Positions 50,452 to 63,206 of a stretch of 64,000 nucleotides of DNA are shown here, one piece after another (the stretch's first letter is position 1; each line of letters opens with the position of its first letter). A model generated the notes under the pieces. The model made no database searches, had not been told where the DNA came from, and saw nothing but the letters and a program-made list of their open reading frames with translations. The position numbers were made by a program, and so were the translations under genes. The DNA is taken from positions 190,922 through 254,921 of the forward strand of contig NW_001798968.1 of the NCBI RefSeq assembly GCF_000165425.1. The letters are read 5' to 3'. The stretch comes from Paramecium tetraurelia (Eukaryota > Ciliophora > Oligohymenophorea > Peniculida > Parameciidae).

Positions 50452-51720
50452 TCATATAAGAGGTTTTCTGCACATTGGACAGGTAATCTGATATTCTTGC
50501 CATTTACTCAAGCATTCCTTATGAAATATGTGTTGGCAATTTGTCTTAGCCCATTGCAAATATGAGTCTTGGGTTTATATGAAATCTGTGAGACAAATTG
50601 AACATTCATGAATGAGTTTCATATCATCTTCGGAGGGAGTCTGGTATGAGTAGGAAATTGAAGAATTCCGGTTTTTTCTCTTAAAACAATACCAATATAT
50701 GAACATCAAAGCTACTATTAGAATGAGTATAATAGTAACAACTAATATGATTGTTGCCATCTCCTCAGCATCTTAGTGGTAATGTATCTAAAAGTCAATT
50801 GATAATTTGAAATTTATTTCTTCTTCGGATTGCAATTTGATGATCAATAGATTCTGAGGAGGTTGCTGGCCAAAAGTACTCTCCAATTGAGGTTCTTGTA
50901 ATAGTCTTATGTCAACTCTTTTGGAATCCAAAAGTGTGTGATTATAGCTATTGTTGATATCGCAGGGTAGGTTATATCTTTATGAAACCAGCATTTGTAT
51001 TTTGATTTTGGATTTAATAGTCTTTTCTGTTTCAAAAGCAAGGCTCAGACTATAATTAGAAGTGGCGTTGAAAGTTGTATAAATATATTATTAAGCTAAT
51101 ATCGAAATGTTCTAAATTGTAAATGGTAAAAACTGTTGAGCTGATTGAGAGCAGTCTTCATCTAAGAATCCTTAATTGCATCGGCATGTGCCATTCTTAC
51201 GTTATAGTGATAAAACTTACTATGCATTCCCCATTTTGGGTACAATTATTGGGACATTGCATGATGTGTGATGCTGTAAAAACTAACTAATAATTCTAAG
51301 TTTTATTGGTTAATATTGTCAAATAGGATTCTGAGCCACTGTTCTAATCTAAGTTTAATTGTAAATAGTGATATTTTTTTGATTATTATTGTCTACTTAA
51401 TATCTCATATGTATATACCCATTTATATCATAGTGATCGCAAAGTATTCTTTTTTTGGGTGATTCTAAATCATAGAAGGGAGCCTGTCCATAGGATTGTA
51501 ATAACACCAAGTTCGGAGATGATCTGGAACGATGTTTGACAAATAGTTCAATTAGCAGGTATCTGGATGACTCTTCTTTTAATATTTTTAATTGGAAGGT
51601 TGAATTCACCCTTTTTTGGGTCAGATTGAATTTCGTCTGGCCTTGTCTGACATCGATTTCCAAAATTTGGAGAGTAAAAATAGATTAAAAGTGAAAAATT
51701 AGGATTAGAAATCTAATCAT
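50452..51720 (-). CDS. Type I membrane protein with EGF-like and RING-H2 domains
   Basis: Two introns (51396-51418, 51196-51220) give 406 residues. A signal peptide (MIRFLILIFHFQSIFTL) is followed by a lumenal/extracellular region of about 270 residues with an EGF-like cysteine cluster (CPNNCTQNGEC ... CRCNQGF). One TM helix (TIILVVTIILILIVALMFIYW) follows. The cytosolic C-terminal RING-H2 has CSICLTDF, CQHIFHKEC and CPMCRKP. This is the membrane-anchored E3 ligase layout seen in ciliates and in GRAIL-type proteins; the EGF-like part presumably senses or anchors. Divergent from the first hybrid kinase, with 109 bp between starts. Confidence 0.93.
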
Positions 51721-51829
51721 ATTTAGCAAATATAAATTTCTTTGAATTTTTACACAATTAGTATAGAAATGCAATTAGGAATAGTCAGATTATGTCTATT
51801 TATATTCATTTTATTTTATATTTAAAAAA

Positions 51830-54603
51830 ATGAGATCAATAAATAATTCCATTGATACTCCATCCATTAAAGTTAAATTCAACCATAATGAGAAGGTTGA
51901 TGAAATGAGAACGACAAAAACCATGAAAAAAATGCACATTTAGGATGAAATATCGATAGTTTGGGAATATTATATGTATATGATCATGGCTATTTTGGTT
52001 GAAATTATAGTACTAATTTTTAACAACGAGACCAAAATTCTCAACATGATCAGAATCACAATCCTTATACTTATTTTCATAATCTCCCTTGTATACGCAA
52101 GAAAAATGCAGTAAAATTTATTATTGTGCTTGATTTGTTTGATTAAAATATTATAGACCTCCACCATCGGTCTAAACGACCAAATCTATTTGATTGTCAT
52201 GATACCATTCGCATATGATTCGATAACATACAACAGCAAAGTTGCAATCAAATTAAAACTCTTTGAGCAAATTTTAATAAAGATCATAGGCGTAAGTTTA
52301 ATTTGCATTTTTTATAAATTGCCATTAGCGATAACTATAAATTTGTGTTTGATGACTTTGGAGATCTATAGAAATCGAATCATCTTTATGAAGAAAGAAG
52401 GGACTAAATCGTTAATTAATTACAAAATCCCTATTGAATATGAATAAGTAGTGCAGAGTGCAAGAGGAGACAATACATAAAGAGAGGACATCTGGAAGAA
52501 ACGATTCTACATAATACCATTATCGATCCTATTAATTTCCAAGGAGACTTTAAAAATTACCTATAAAAATCAGACCTTATTCAAATAGTTTTGTGATAGT
52601 TTTATCAACGAAGAGGAATTGGAAGATCTCATATTAAACAAATTGCACTTCTCATTGCTATCAGATCATTAGGAATTCGTATAGTTGTCATCTACAAATA
52701 TCATTAAATTAAAATAAAAAAAATCTAATTCATACAATCTTTTCCCCCAGAAATCTTGCATGGCTCAATTGAATACGTATGATTTGATGCAAAAGAGAAC
52801 TCTGATTGAGATTCTGACTTCAATCAAGAGCGAAATGTACAACATATAAAAAGACGTTATTGAATTATTTTGTCAGTAAACAGAATTGTCTGGAGCCAAA
52901 TATTAACTGGAGGCTAAAATTATTTTGTCTGATAAGGATGATGAATTTTTTGTGACCATTAATGATACGACTAAACAAAACGAAATTCAGTAATTCATAG
53001 TCAAGGAAGAATTTAAAAGCAAAGTAAATTATATAAATATTCGAGATAATAGAATCATTTTCACATGAACTACGAACCCCATTAAATAGTGCCATCAACT
53101 TCTTGGAAGCTTCAATATCCGATAGCACCATAGATGATAAATTGAAACTTCAAACACTTGAACCAGCAGTCAATTCACTAAAACTGCAATCCTATTTGAT
53201 CAACGATATCATAGATTATTAACATTACAATGCAAACCAATTGGAACTCTACGTAACTGAGTTCTCCTTACAAGATTTCCTCAGTGAACTGACATCTCTA
53301 TTCAGTATATAATTTGATATGAAGAAGATTGCCTTCAATTTAGATTTGCAAAAGAACTCACTTCAATATTTGAGTACTGATCAAACAAGACTCACCTAAA
53401 TCTTAGTTAACCTCCTGTAAAACTCACTCAAATACACTTCCAGCGGAGTAATTCAACTCAAATTTAGTAGTGTCTCCAATGATATACTGAAAATAGTGAT
53501 TCAAGATTCAGGAGTGGGAATAGCTCCAAATGTTTTAGAGTAAGTTAGGATAACTCTGAAGTATGTTGAAGAAAGCAAAGATTTTCAAACCTTTAAAGCT
53601 TGGAAGGGATTTGGCTTATTAATCGTTGCTTTGTTACATTAAAGTCTGTGTCCTCCATCTTTAAAATCAATTCAGATCGAATCAACTGGATTCAATAAGG
53701 GAAACCAAGATTAAGTTCTATATTTTGAATTTCAATTACAGTTCCAAGCAGAATACAATCAAACAATCATTAAGTGCCAAAAATACACTTAGACAATCCT
53801 AAAGTGTTAAGAAATCATTTTAATCCAATTCCCTTAGTTAGATACTGCCTATGAATGGAACAATCTTTTTAGCCTAAGACATCGCCTAAGTGAATTAACA
53901 TATGAAGAGGAGTGAGAAATATCTGAATTCTGGTTCAAACACTTTAGATGATTTTTCGGAATTGTCTAAGAGTCCTATAATTTAATTTTGCTCTCCTGAT
54001 GCTAACATCTCCTAATTGGTCCAAATTCATCCAGTTTTAATTACAGACATCAAATCAAGTTAAAAGATTTCGATTAAGAATATTAACCCCTAATATTAAT
54101 CCTAAAAATCTCAAAAATCACAAATGTTCAGTCTAAATTAATTTAGAAAGATGGAGACACAACACAGAGAAGACATCTTCAAAACTTTGGCGACCAAATT
54201 AAATAAATGCAATTGCAAAATCATATTGTCAGTGGATGATGAAATTTTTAATTAAAAATCAGTTGAAAGACTCCTATAATAAGTTGGATTTGATGTAAAA
54301 TTGGCATTTAGTGGGGATGAAGCCATAAATCTAGTATTGAATCTGAAACCTTGTAGTTTAGCGTGTAATCTTCTAACCATTATATTAATGGATTATTTAA
54401 TGCCACGAAAAGATGGCATAGCCACAACTAAGGAATTAAAGAAACTTATGTTGGATGGTCTCATCCCTGAGATTCCAATAATTGGTTTAACTGCCTTTAC
54501 AGGTCAGTAGGATATTAAAAATTGCTTAATAGCAGGTATGAGTGATGTGCTATCAAAACCTTTAAAAATTTAAGAGTTAAAAGACGTCTTAGCATCTCTT
54601 TGA
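51830..54603 (+). CDS. Hybrid sensor histidine kinase 1 (membrane, C-terminal receiver)
   Basis: Several N-terminal membrane helices (first about 210 residues) precede a cytosolic region. H-box SFSHELRTPLN (His405), N-box LVNLLQNSLKY, G1 DSGVGI and G2 GFGLLI show a complete HisKA/HATPase pair. A receiver follows: SVDDE acid pocket, phospho-acceptor ILMDYLMP, Thr in LTAF and Lys in SKPL. One 22-nt intron (53039-53060 region, GTAAAT..TCGAG) is needed. Near 53735-53750 the frame must move by +1 after YFEFQLQ. The alternative is a 34-nt intron that would delete a conserved HATPase strand. About 900 residues. It lies tail-to-tail with kinase 2; the signal sensed is unknown. Confidence 0.9.
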
Positions 54604-54641
54604 TTAGAAATACTGTCTATATATATATATAATAAGAATAA

Positions 54642-57452
54642 TCATAATATTGTTAGTAACTCACAGAAATCGTTGAGCTTTAAAGGTTTAAAAAGTACTT
54701 CTACCATCCCAGCATTTAGACAACTTTCGATGTCTAATTTACTAGTAAATGCAGTTAATCCTATAATATTGATTTTTGGGATGATATTCTCTTGCATCAT
54801 TCTATTCAATTAAATAGTACATTCAATACCACCCATGACTGGCATTGAGTAATCCATCAAAATTAGATTCAAAAGTTCACACTCCTTCGAGCATTTTTGT
54901 AGTTGTTGTATTTTTGTAACTGCCTCTTGACCATTGTATGCCTTAAATAATGTATGCATAATTACAATGATCACTTCAAAGCCGAATCTCTCGATCAATA
55001 ATTTGATTGAGTTTTAATTAAAAATTTCATCATCTACTGACATTATTCTTCTGCACTTACATTTCAGTTTCTTCTTAAATTTATTTAAGGCAGCATCGTG
55101 GTTTTACCTTTCCATCAATTTCAACTTTGTAAAACTCAATATTTTTGATCTAATTATTAATAATAAAGACTTACTTCATTGAGGATGATTTCATTGATTG
55201 TACATCAAAAGATATACTCTGCTTTTTGTTCTCTATGATATTAATGATGAAATTGTGTTGTTAATTCTTCAATTATATGTATTGATTCGATAGATTTAAT
55301 TATTAATCCGGTGATTCCACAGATTCTTGATCGTATTCACAAGTTCCTTTAAGTAATTTATTTATTGAGCCCTTTTGCATGCCATTTATTCCTAAATTTT
55401 AGGATGCTAATAAATTTTCATTGACCAGGATAACTGTTCCAACAAGACTATTTTGATAATTGTCATTAGAAGCTCTTTTGTACCTAACAGATTTCTTTTT
55501 TACTAAATCATCAATGTTTTCACTTATTTCATCAATTAAAATTTATTTAATTTTAAATTTGAACTTAGTTCCTTTTTGTTATTTGGATTTTATTTAAAAT
55601 GTTTCTGATAATTGTGGATTCAATTAATGCAATAAAATGCTTGAAATCAACAATCCAATTCCATCCCAAGATTTCAACTTTGAGAAATGTCTTAAATTAT
55701 CCACTTAATTCACGTAGGTATTCAATTTCCTAGTAATATCTTATTTGATTCCTATTCCTGTATCAGAAACTGAAAATTGTATTGCACCATCCTCTAAATT
55801 TTTAATTTTTAGTATTGCGCCACCATGATATGTATATTTTAAGGAATTTTAAAGAACATTTACTAAGATTTACATTAGTCGATTGTAATCAGTTGACATC
55901 GAGGTTTGTGTGTTCTGAGTCAGATCTATCACAAAATTCAACCCTTTTTCTTGGAATTATAGATTAAAAATGCTTGTAATTTCATTAATAACATCTTTGA
56001 TCTGAAATTCCCTTACACAAACATCTAAAGTATTATTGTAGAATTATGAAAAGTCTATGACATCGTTGATGATATACGACTATAATTATAAGGCAATTGA
56101 TGCAGGTTCCAAACATTATTTCTTAATTTATAAGGGTAGTTATTCATTTGCTATGGCAGATTTAATGAAATTAATAGAACTATTTAAAGGAGTCTTAAGT
56201 TCATGTGAGAGTGATTCAATAACCTAAAATATATTTAATAGCTTACTTTTTTTTAAAACTCATCCTTTACAATGAACTATTGCAATTGCATTTATTTAGA
56301 TATGTCTGACAAGATTATGGTTAATTCATCATCCTCATTACTCCAGAAGATAGTGCCGTTCATTTAGAACTGCTAAGAATCTAGCACTTGATGGCAATAC
56401 AAATTGATAGAATTTGCGCAAGGTTTAATGAGATTGTAATGGACTCCTCCAATGGAATTGAGTAAAATCTGTGTGATTGATAATTTTTTTAAAGTCTCCA
56501 TATCAAATAAGCTTGAACCTGATTAGTTGACAGGTCTATTAAAAAATTGTTTTCTTACAATATGGCTACTTGAATTTTTAAGCATTTCTAAACTGTCTTC
56601 TAAAATTGTGAACTCCAATTTATTCATTATCAAATCGTTAATTTGATTATCATCATAGCATAAAGTGTTGAAATGTTTCTTGGCAGTCTCATTTTTGAAT
56701 TTAATTCCTAAGGATTTTTTATTGAGTATTATAATTGAGATTGGGATGGCATGCATTCTTTTGATCCAGAGATCTTCGTTTTTAATGAGGTTTTCATTGT
56801 CGCCATTGTGGCTGCTTAGGATATCAATTTAGATCTGATTTTCTACTAAATTTTTAGTATCAGTTATTATTTTATTAGTCTCAACAGATTTTTTATCTAT
56901 TTTATTTCCTAATTTATATTTTGATCTTTGACTTTTCTGAACATATTAGGTTATTATTTGATAAATCTCGAGCACGATGGTGTTGCATATAATTATGATA
57001 AACACCCAGTTGTTCCAATAAACTGAGATAAATATTAAACCTAAAATCTTGAGTATTAGATAATTCAATAAATATTGGTAATTCTCGTCTCTTTACACAC
57101 GAATTCCCTTATCAAATATTAATGACAGTATTGCTAGACTATTATATTCGTCACTCGTTATTAATTAAGTAATGGAAACTATGTCACAAACAAATTTAAT
57201 AAGTCTTGCAATCATGGGATTAAGTTTTTTTTATGTTGCGATGATAATTATGGTTAGACTCGAAGTTAATATGAATTTGACGAGCATAAATACTGAGTAA
57301 GTATGATTATATAAATAATAAGCTAGATTACTGAATGAAAGTAGTAGCAAGTATAGTTCTATGTTATAATCATTTACACCGCAGAATCTCTCCAAATTGG
57401 CAAGGTTAACAATTTTCGGTGAACTCTCTATTTGTATTTTGTGATTACTCAT
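54642..57452 (-). CDS. Hybrid sensor histidine kinase 2 (membrane, C-terminal receiver)
   Basis: Three introns (56224-56246, 55150-55174, 54942-54965) give 912 residues. About five or six N-terminal membrane helices precede a small sensor-like region. H-box SLSHELKTPLN (His409), N-box LVNVLQNSLKY, G1 DTGIGI, G2 GIGLLI, and the receiver with SVDDEIFNQNS, ILMDYSMP and Lys in FKPL. It shares the VIESLSHEL/IIESFSHEL junction, N-box and SVDDEIFNQ block with kinase 1. The two are paralogues arranged tail-to-tail 38 bp apart, probably from an inverted duplication. The sensor input is unknown. Confidence 0.93.
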
Positions 57453-57535
57453 ATACTTGATTTCACCCTAATATTATCTTTTATATTTAATATTATTGAA
57501 CAAAATTAATCAATATAACTCATCCTGATTTTAAC

Positions 57536-57861
57536 ATGTTGCAAAAATATCTCCATTATATGGGTTTCTTTTTGGTCAAAAAATTCCTCCTTCAGATTAT
57601 TGTATTCTAGTATTTGATTGAATATCCTGACTATTATGCATTCAAATTTTATATTAGGAATATCTTAACTAACGAAGACTCAGCAAATCCTCAGCTTGTG
57701 TGAAAATCTGACTTAAACTTTATTAGGTTCCTCCTTTTTCTGATTTTCTCCGCCTTCACTCTTCATTCGTCTTTCCGTACTTACTTTCAATACTTATATC
57801 AAAATCGTTACTCCAATAACATGATTATTGGATTCAAAAATTTTATGATTTAATTAATTGA
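57536..57861 (+). CDS. Possible small hydrophobic protein, about 98 aa
   Basis: MLQKYLHYMGFFLVKKFLLQ.. to TGA at 57859-57861, with a 29-nt intron-like segment (GTGTGA..TTATTAG) that must be removed to avoid TGA. Spliced length divides by three and composition looks protein-like (one or two hydrophobic helices, PPFSDFLRLHSSF). No homologue recognised. The 5' splice site starts GTGT, less usual than GTA. Kept as tentative. Confidence 0.4.
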
Positions 57862-58236
57862 GAACTTAATTCTTAATTACTTGATTCTAATTATGTATTT
57901 ATTAATTGAAATGAAATAACATTTTTTCACCATCCTGATTATACCTGAATTGAGTAACAAAACATAACTATTAATACCATCTAATGTATCAGAGAGAGAT
58001 TGAGTCTTAAAAAACATCAAAAAAAATTTGGTGTTAGTTTTTCAAATTGTAGGATAGACAACATTTTACTTTTACTCAGACTTTAGAAGTTGCTTGATTA
58101 TTATATATCATTTTTATATGAAATTTATAAGACTTTGTCATAAATTGATTCATAGGTGGGTTGAATTTATTAAATTAGAATTTAATGAATACATATTATT
58201 TATCAATATAAAATAGGAGTTTATAGATATAAATTA
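57862..58236. other. AT-rich intergenic region
   Basis: About 375 bp, very AT-rich, before the 3' end of the Rab gene. Nothing recognised. Confidence 0.5.
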
Positions 58237-58907
58237 TCAGCAACAAGAGGAATCCACTTTTTTTTCGTCTTAATGAATTGAAAGCACTTTATTAGCATTA
58301 CCATTTTATTGATCTTGGTGATGATGGTTGATTAATTTGGCGACTTGCAAAAATACTTCATTGACATTGGTGCCGTCCTTAGCACTGGTTTCAAAATAAG
58401 GGATGCCATGCTTTTCAGCCAATGATTGCGCCTCCTCATTTGAAATGCATCTCTCCTTGATATCTGCCTTGTTTCCTATGATTCATATGGCGATAGCTAC
58501 CTATTAGGACTTTAATGATGTTTTCACTAGCATGCTATTTGATTTAGTTCATCCACTTGTCAATGTCCCTCAGAGAATCCTTGTTGTTGAGTGCAAAAAC
58601 CAATAGAATGCCCATGGCTCCTTTGTAGAAATTCTGAGTAAGGGTCTGATATTTCTCTTGTCCAGCAGTATCCCATATTTGCATCTTAACATTTTTTTCA
58701 TCAACCTAGAGTTTCTTAATTTTGAAATCCACTCCTATTAAACAATAGTGGAGTTCGATTACCAATTGTACACATATATCCTGTTTTGAAGTTGTTATCG
58801 CAGTATCTGAGGAGAATCTAGGTTTTACCGACTCCAGAGTTGCCCAACAAGAGCACTTTCATTAATTATTCATAAGGGTCTTAGGCCTTTTTGACTAAGG
58901 ATGACAT
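58237..58907 (-). CDS. Rab GTPase (canonical)
   Basis: Two introns (58735-58762, 28 nt; 58476-58500, 25 nt) give 205 residues. P-loop GNSGVGKT, effector-side Thr in CTIGVDF, WDTAGQEKY (catalytic Gln present), GNKAD and ETSAK are all intact. The C-terminal CC is a double-geranylgeranyl site. The TIGVDFKIKK and WDTAGQEKYQTLT blocks place it near the Rab8/Rab1/Rab13 group. It should act in vesicle targeting. It sits between hybrid kinases 2 and 3 without evident functional link. Confidence 0.96.
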
Positions 58908-59007
58908 AATCTCTATAAATATTAATTGTCAAAAAAACAATTGAAATATTATTAATAATTCTGATGAAAGACAATTTAAAAATAGTAAATAGAACAAATA
59001 GATATTA

Positions 59008-61741
59008 TCAAATATTGAGTCGATGAAAAGTATCTCGAAGTTTCTCCTTTGAAATAGGTTTGGTTACAACACAATTAAAACCCTCTTGAATGCTTTTCTA
59101 CTAATCTTGGATGCTACAGAAAGCAGTAACTGCAATGACAGGAATGGTTCTAGTTAATTTGATTTTATATTCCATTTATCTAATTCTTTGAACAGCTTCC
59201 CACCCACTCATAATGGGCATACTGATATCCATCAAAATACACTTGTATCCTATGCAAGTTGATGTGTTGCATCGATTAGCCAATTAGACTTCTATTTTCT
59301 CAATAGCCTACTAGCCATTGAATGCAAAATCACTATCGTAGCCCTACTTCTTCATGAGATGGGAGAGGATGTGAATGTTGAATTGCTCATCATCTACAAT
59401 TAAGACCTTGTTGCAATTGCAAACATTTGTTTCCCCATTTCCAATCTATTCTCCCATCTAGGATTTGCTACATTTTTTGTAATTCAAAACTCGAACCTGC
59501 TGAGTGCTTTGCTGTTCTAAAAAGGGAATGGTATGAATAAATGAATTTTATAAATTGCTTTGCTCTTACTGCACTTACTCCTCATCATATGACAATACGA
59601 AATAAAATTGTGTGCCTTCACCCAAATCAGATTCAACTGACAGATAATTTTAATGGCTAGGTGCCAAATATTTTATGATTTACTTACAGACTGACAATCC
59701 CAAACTGATTCCAACTGATTATTTGGACACCTTCTCATCCTCATCAGAGATGTGCAACTAACTCTATATGATATACTAATACCTTCTTTCTTAGATTGCA
59801 TAATTCATTCTCACTCATCCCTATCCCAGTATCACTTATGGAAACCTGTAACAAATTCGTATCTTGACAATTGTATGACTGTACATCATCTATTCCTTAC
59901 ATGGAATCTATATATTATTTTTTAGACACTCTTATTTTGATTTCACCCTTCAATGTAAATCGAATTGCATTCCCAATCAAATTCAACAACACCTAACACA
60001 ACCTTTAACGATCACCGATAATTATATAAGAAACCTCTGGCAATTCCACTTTAATTTAGAGAAGCTTCCTTTCAATCTAATCCTTCAATAAATCTACGCA
60101 TTCCCATATCACTGAGTTAATCTCAAACTTATCTGATTTCATGATGAGTTTCTCTTCCAAGATGTCTCTGTAATCAAAAATATCGTAAATCTTATACAAC
60201 TGGAGTTTTGTGTAACACAGAGCCTGTTCTAATTGTTACGAACAACACTCCGAAGAAGATTGTTTGTCTTGACCTTGTTTGATGAAGCCAAAGATGGCGT
60301 TTAGATTAGTGAGCAATTCATGAGAAATTGATCTCAGTATATTCTTCTTGATGGATTCCAATTTCTTGAGTTTGGCTCTTAATAGAATTTGATTGATTTC
60401 ATTGATGAAGTAGATTTGCAAGCCATCATCGTTGTCGAATATCCTGCAGTTCTCCAATACGTTGACAAGGAATTTCATCTTGTGATTGATGGTCGGTTTA
60501 GATTTTGGGGTAGGAGTGTTGTAATCTTGAGATTGCTTATGATTGGAACTGGGAAACTCTTTGCTTTCTTTGGACAACAGTTGATCTGCTGAGATTTTAC
60601 GACTTGGTGTCATATACATAGAAGATTTGTTTAATCTGATATGATTTTGAGATTTTTTACGAGAACTCCTCTTGCCAGCTGAATGAATCATCATCTGAGG
60701 AGAGTGGTTGAATTCGATTTTCATCGTCACGTCCGATGTGAATTTCTTTTTGATTATACTTTCATCTTCTTGATTTTTGAACGATTAAAAAAACTTTTAT
60801 TATTATTAATGATTTTTAGGGGGTTATTATTAAATTTCGACAGAAAATCGGTTTTAGGATAATAATTGAGTTTTCTCCTTACAATAAGTGACATTCTTTA
60901 TCTTAAACTGATCTTCCATTTCAAGATCTTCATCATCAAAATCAAACAGAGTCTGATCATTATTCAATTCATCCAATTGCAGGTTCTACAAAAAGCTTAA
61001 CTAATTTCTAGCCGAATGAATGGAAGACGTTTTTTCAGGGGATTGATCGGTCTCAGACTAATTTGTACTTTCCAACTTGTTAGCCAAATTGTCAAAGATC
61101 TTGTTTGAGTAAAGTAAGAAATTCTTATCCTTATGAACTATGCATATAGCTTAGGGAGTAGAATCGATTATCATAAATAAGGCTTGCAGATTTTGAAAAT
61201 GTTGTAAATAAAGGAACTCCTTTCTCAAAATCTATAAGACTAGAAGGACTGTTGAAAGGAACAATCCTTCAAATGAGGGTAAGTCAGCAAGGAAGATGCT
61301 CTGGATTAAGAACAACGAAATTGTTAAAAATTTCATGCGCAAAGTAGAGTACATGCTCTAATAGATACTTGTGAAGGCAACATAGAGCATAAAATAATCC
61401 TTTTCATTGATGATGTAGCAAATCCAATACATACAGTATTGTTGAATGAGGGGCAATAATTAGATGTAGAGATGCGATTCTTCGGATATTGCTTTCGAAA
61501 TGGATAAAAATAAGAGAATGTGGACACATATTTGGGTTGCCAAGGTAATTTAAATGTACAAGGTGTCTGCTATTATGGACAATCTTATGATTATGAAGAT
61601 GAATTGGAGTATCAGAATCGGTCTGAAGGTAGTGTCAGCCCATTGAAAGTGATTGTGCCATCTCCATTGTTAGTATTGATCCCACCTCAAAGTTTTGAGA
61701 TGCTTCAAAAAGGCCTTCTTGATGATTCCCCATTTGGGCAT
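59008..61741 (-). CDS. Hybrid sensor histidine kinase 3 (membrane, C-terminal receiver)
   Basis: One 25-nt intron (59758-59782) gives 902 residues. The N-terminus MPKWGIIKKAFLKHLKTLRW is followed by about six membrane helices. Next comes a PAS-like stretch (SLQ-rich, ICIVHKDKNFLLYSNKIFDNL) and a Ser-rich linker. Catalytic core: H-box SISHELLTNLN (His474; the usual TPL is TNL), N-box VLLNLIGNAIRF, G1 DTGIGM and G2 SLGLSV. The receiver has LIVDDEQFN, ILMDISMP, Thr in VTAF and Lys in TKPI. It is more divergent than kinases 1 and 2. His-to-Asp phosphorelay is expected; the downstream Hpt or regulator is not in the window. Confidence 0.94.
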
Positions 61742-61882
61742 GATTATTTTATTAAATTAATATACATAAAGGAGAATCGTAATACATCATTGTAACATAT
61801 AAGAAATAATGCTTATTCAATAATATCTTTAATTAATTTTATCTCTAACTTGCTTTTTAGAGTACTCAAACTTATATAAATA

Positions 61883-62748
61883 ATGAAGGAAGAAGACAAT
61901 GTTATCAAATAAGTAACCTAATTTATAAATTATAACCCCAGGAAGAAAACCCATTTTTTATCCCACAATATATCGTACCCATAAACTACACCCCGAATCA
62001 CAACGAAATAGAGAATTATAAAATTGCGATTCATCATTTAACCGAGGAGAATCACTTTTTGAGAAAACAATTGCCACACAACCAAGTCTCAGACCTTCTC
62101 TCTTTGAATAAAGAACAACTCAAGGATGAGGTATTTCAAATGATTGACTTCCTGATGAAAAATCTCAATTACCTTCCAAAAGAATAAATCTTTGCCTACC
62201 GAAAAACAATTCGATAGTGCACACAGAGGAGTGCACTCAAAAGAATCTATTTCCTCATCTTTACCAGATACTTACAAGTAAAAATCCATATCTCAATGAT
62301 AGGCTGAAAAAACGAAAGAAGAAATGATAAAATTCATTATTCGCAAAAGTGTGAAGTTTTAAAAGCCCACTAGCAACATATAGAAACAACAAATTAAGAA
62401 AATGAATACTGCATTCGTCTAGCAATTATTTCTATCACCTCAATATCAGTAACATTACTAAAACTTTTTAAGTAAGAATTTCATTCCCCACCTAATCTAG
62501 GCCAATACCTATAATTAGCACTTGATGAAAACAAACATAAAATTCAAAAATACGTGAATTTCATTGTGGAATCAATATAAAATGACCAAATTGATGTAAT
62601 TTTCACTCATTTTCATTAGGATGTCCTAAATTATAAAAGATTTCCGTGGTTGAATGAGTGGATATAATAATCCGTTTAGATTGCTTAAGATCTGCAATTT
62701 ACTAGCAATCCCCAAAACTTGGAGAACAAAAAAAAAATAAAATTCTGA
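61883..62748 (+). CDS. Hypothetical protein, about 252 aa
   Basis: Four introns (61913-61941, 62278-62302, 62472-62500, 62596-62619) are all needed; spliced length divides by three. The protein starts MKEEDNVIKQ, has a helical charged middle (YKIAIHHLTEENHFLRKQLP, then KDEVFQMIDFLMKN) and ends with several Gln/Asn/Lys-rich helices. No membrane segment and no recognised domain. Divergent from kinase 3, with 141 bp between starts. Confidence 0.78.
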
Positions 62749-63206
62749 TTAAACACTTAATTGGAAGTAATTATGAAGAAAAATAAATAGTTTGTATTAG
62801 CTATTAATATTAAATTCAACAATTAATTAGTATATTCAAACAAATTGCACTATCTCATATTCATAATCGCTTAAGTGCAATCTATTTAAATTCAAAAGCT
62901 AATCTCTAATTGACATATTATGAAAATCACTTATTTTGATTACTGAGTTCTCCTATCCTCAAATCTTATTTATTATTAAACACAGGTTTTACAAAGTTCA
63001 TAGGTTTATATTATTTTTTATCTGCAACTATGAGAACACACATAATCTCTTCTATTTGAATGCCAAGTACCTTATAAAATTATTCTATTGACAATTTAGA
63101 AGAATTAATATTGATCAATAGGGTATCAAATGAAAAATGCATTAAAAATAGATTATTAAATAATATTTATAATTAGTGATATTATTTTCAAACTATTAAA
63201 TTATAA
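62749..63206. other. Convergent AT-rich intergenic region
   Basis: About 460 bp between two 3' ends. No gene, repeat or RNA recognised. Confidence 0.55.

Noticed and set aside
53714..53747. 34-nt GT..AG intron in hybrid kinase 1
   Set aside because: It would delete a conserved HATPase beta strand (YFEFQLQ); a one-base frame change fits better.
61520..61795. Plus-strand frame of 91 codons
   Set aside because: Antisense to the N-terminal membrane-helix region of hybrid kinase 3, which is open in one frame from ATG 61741.
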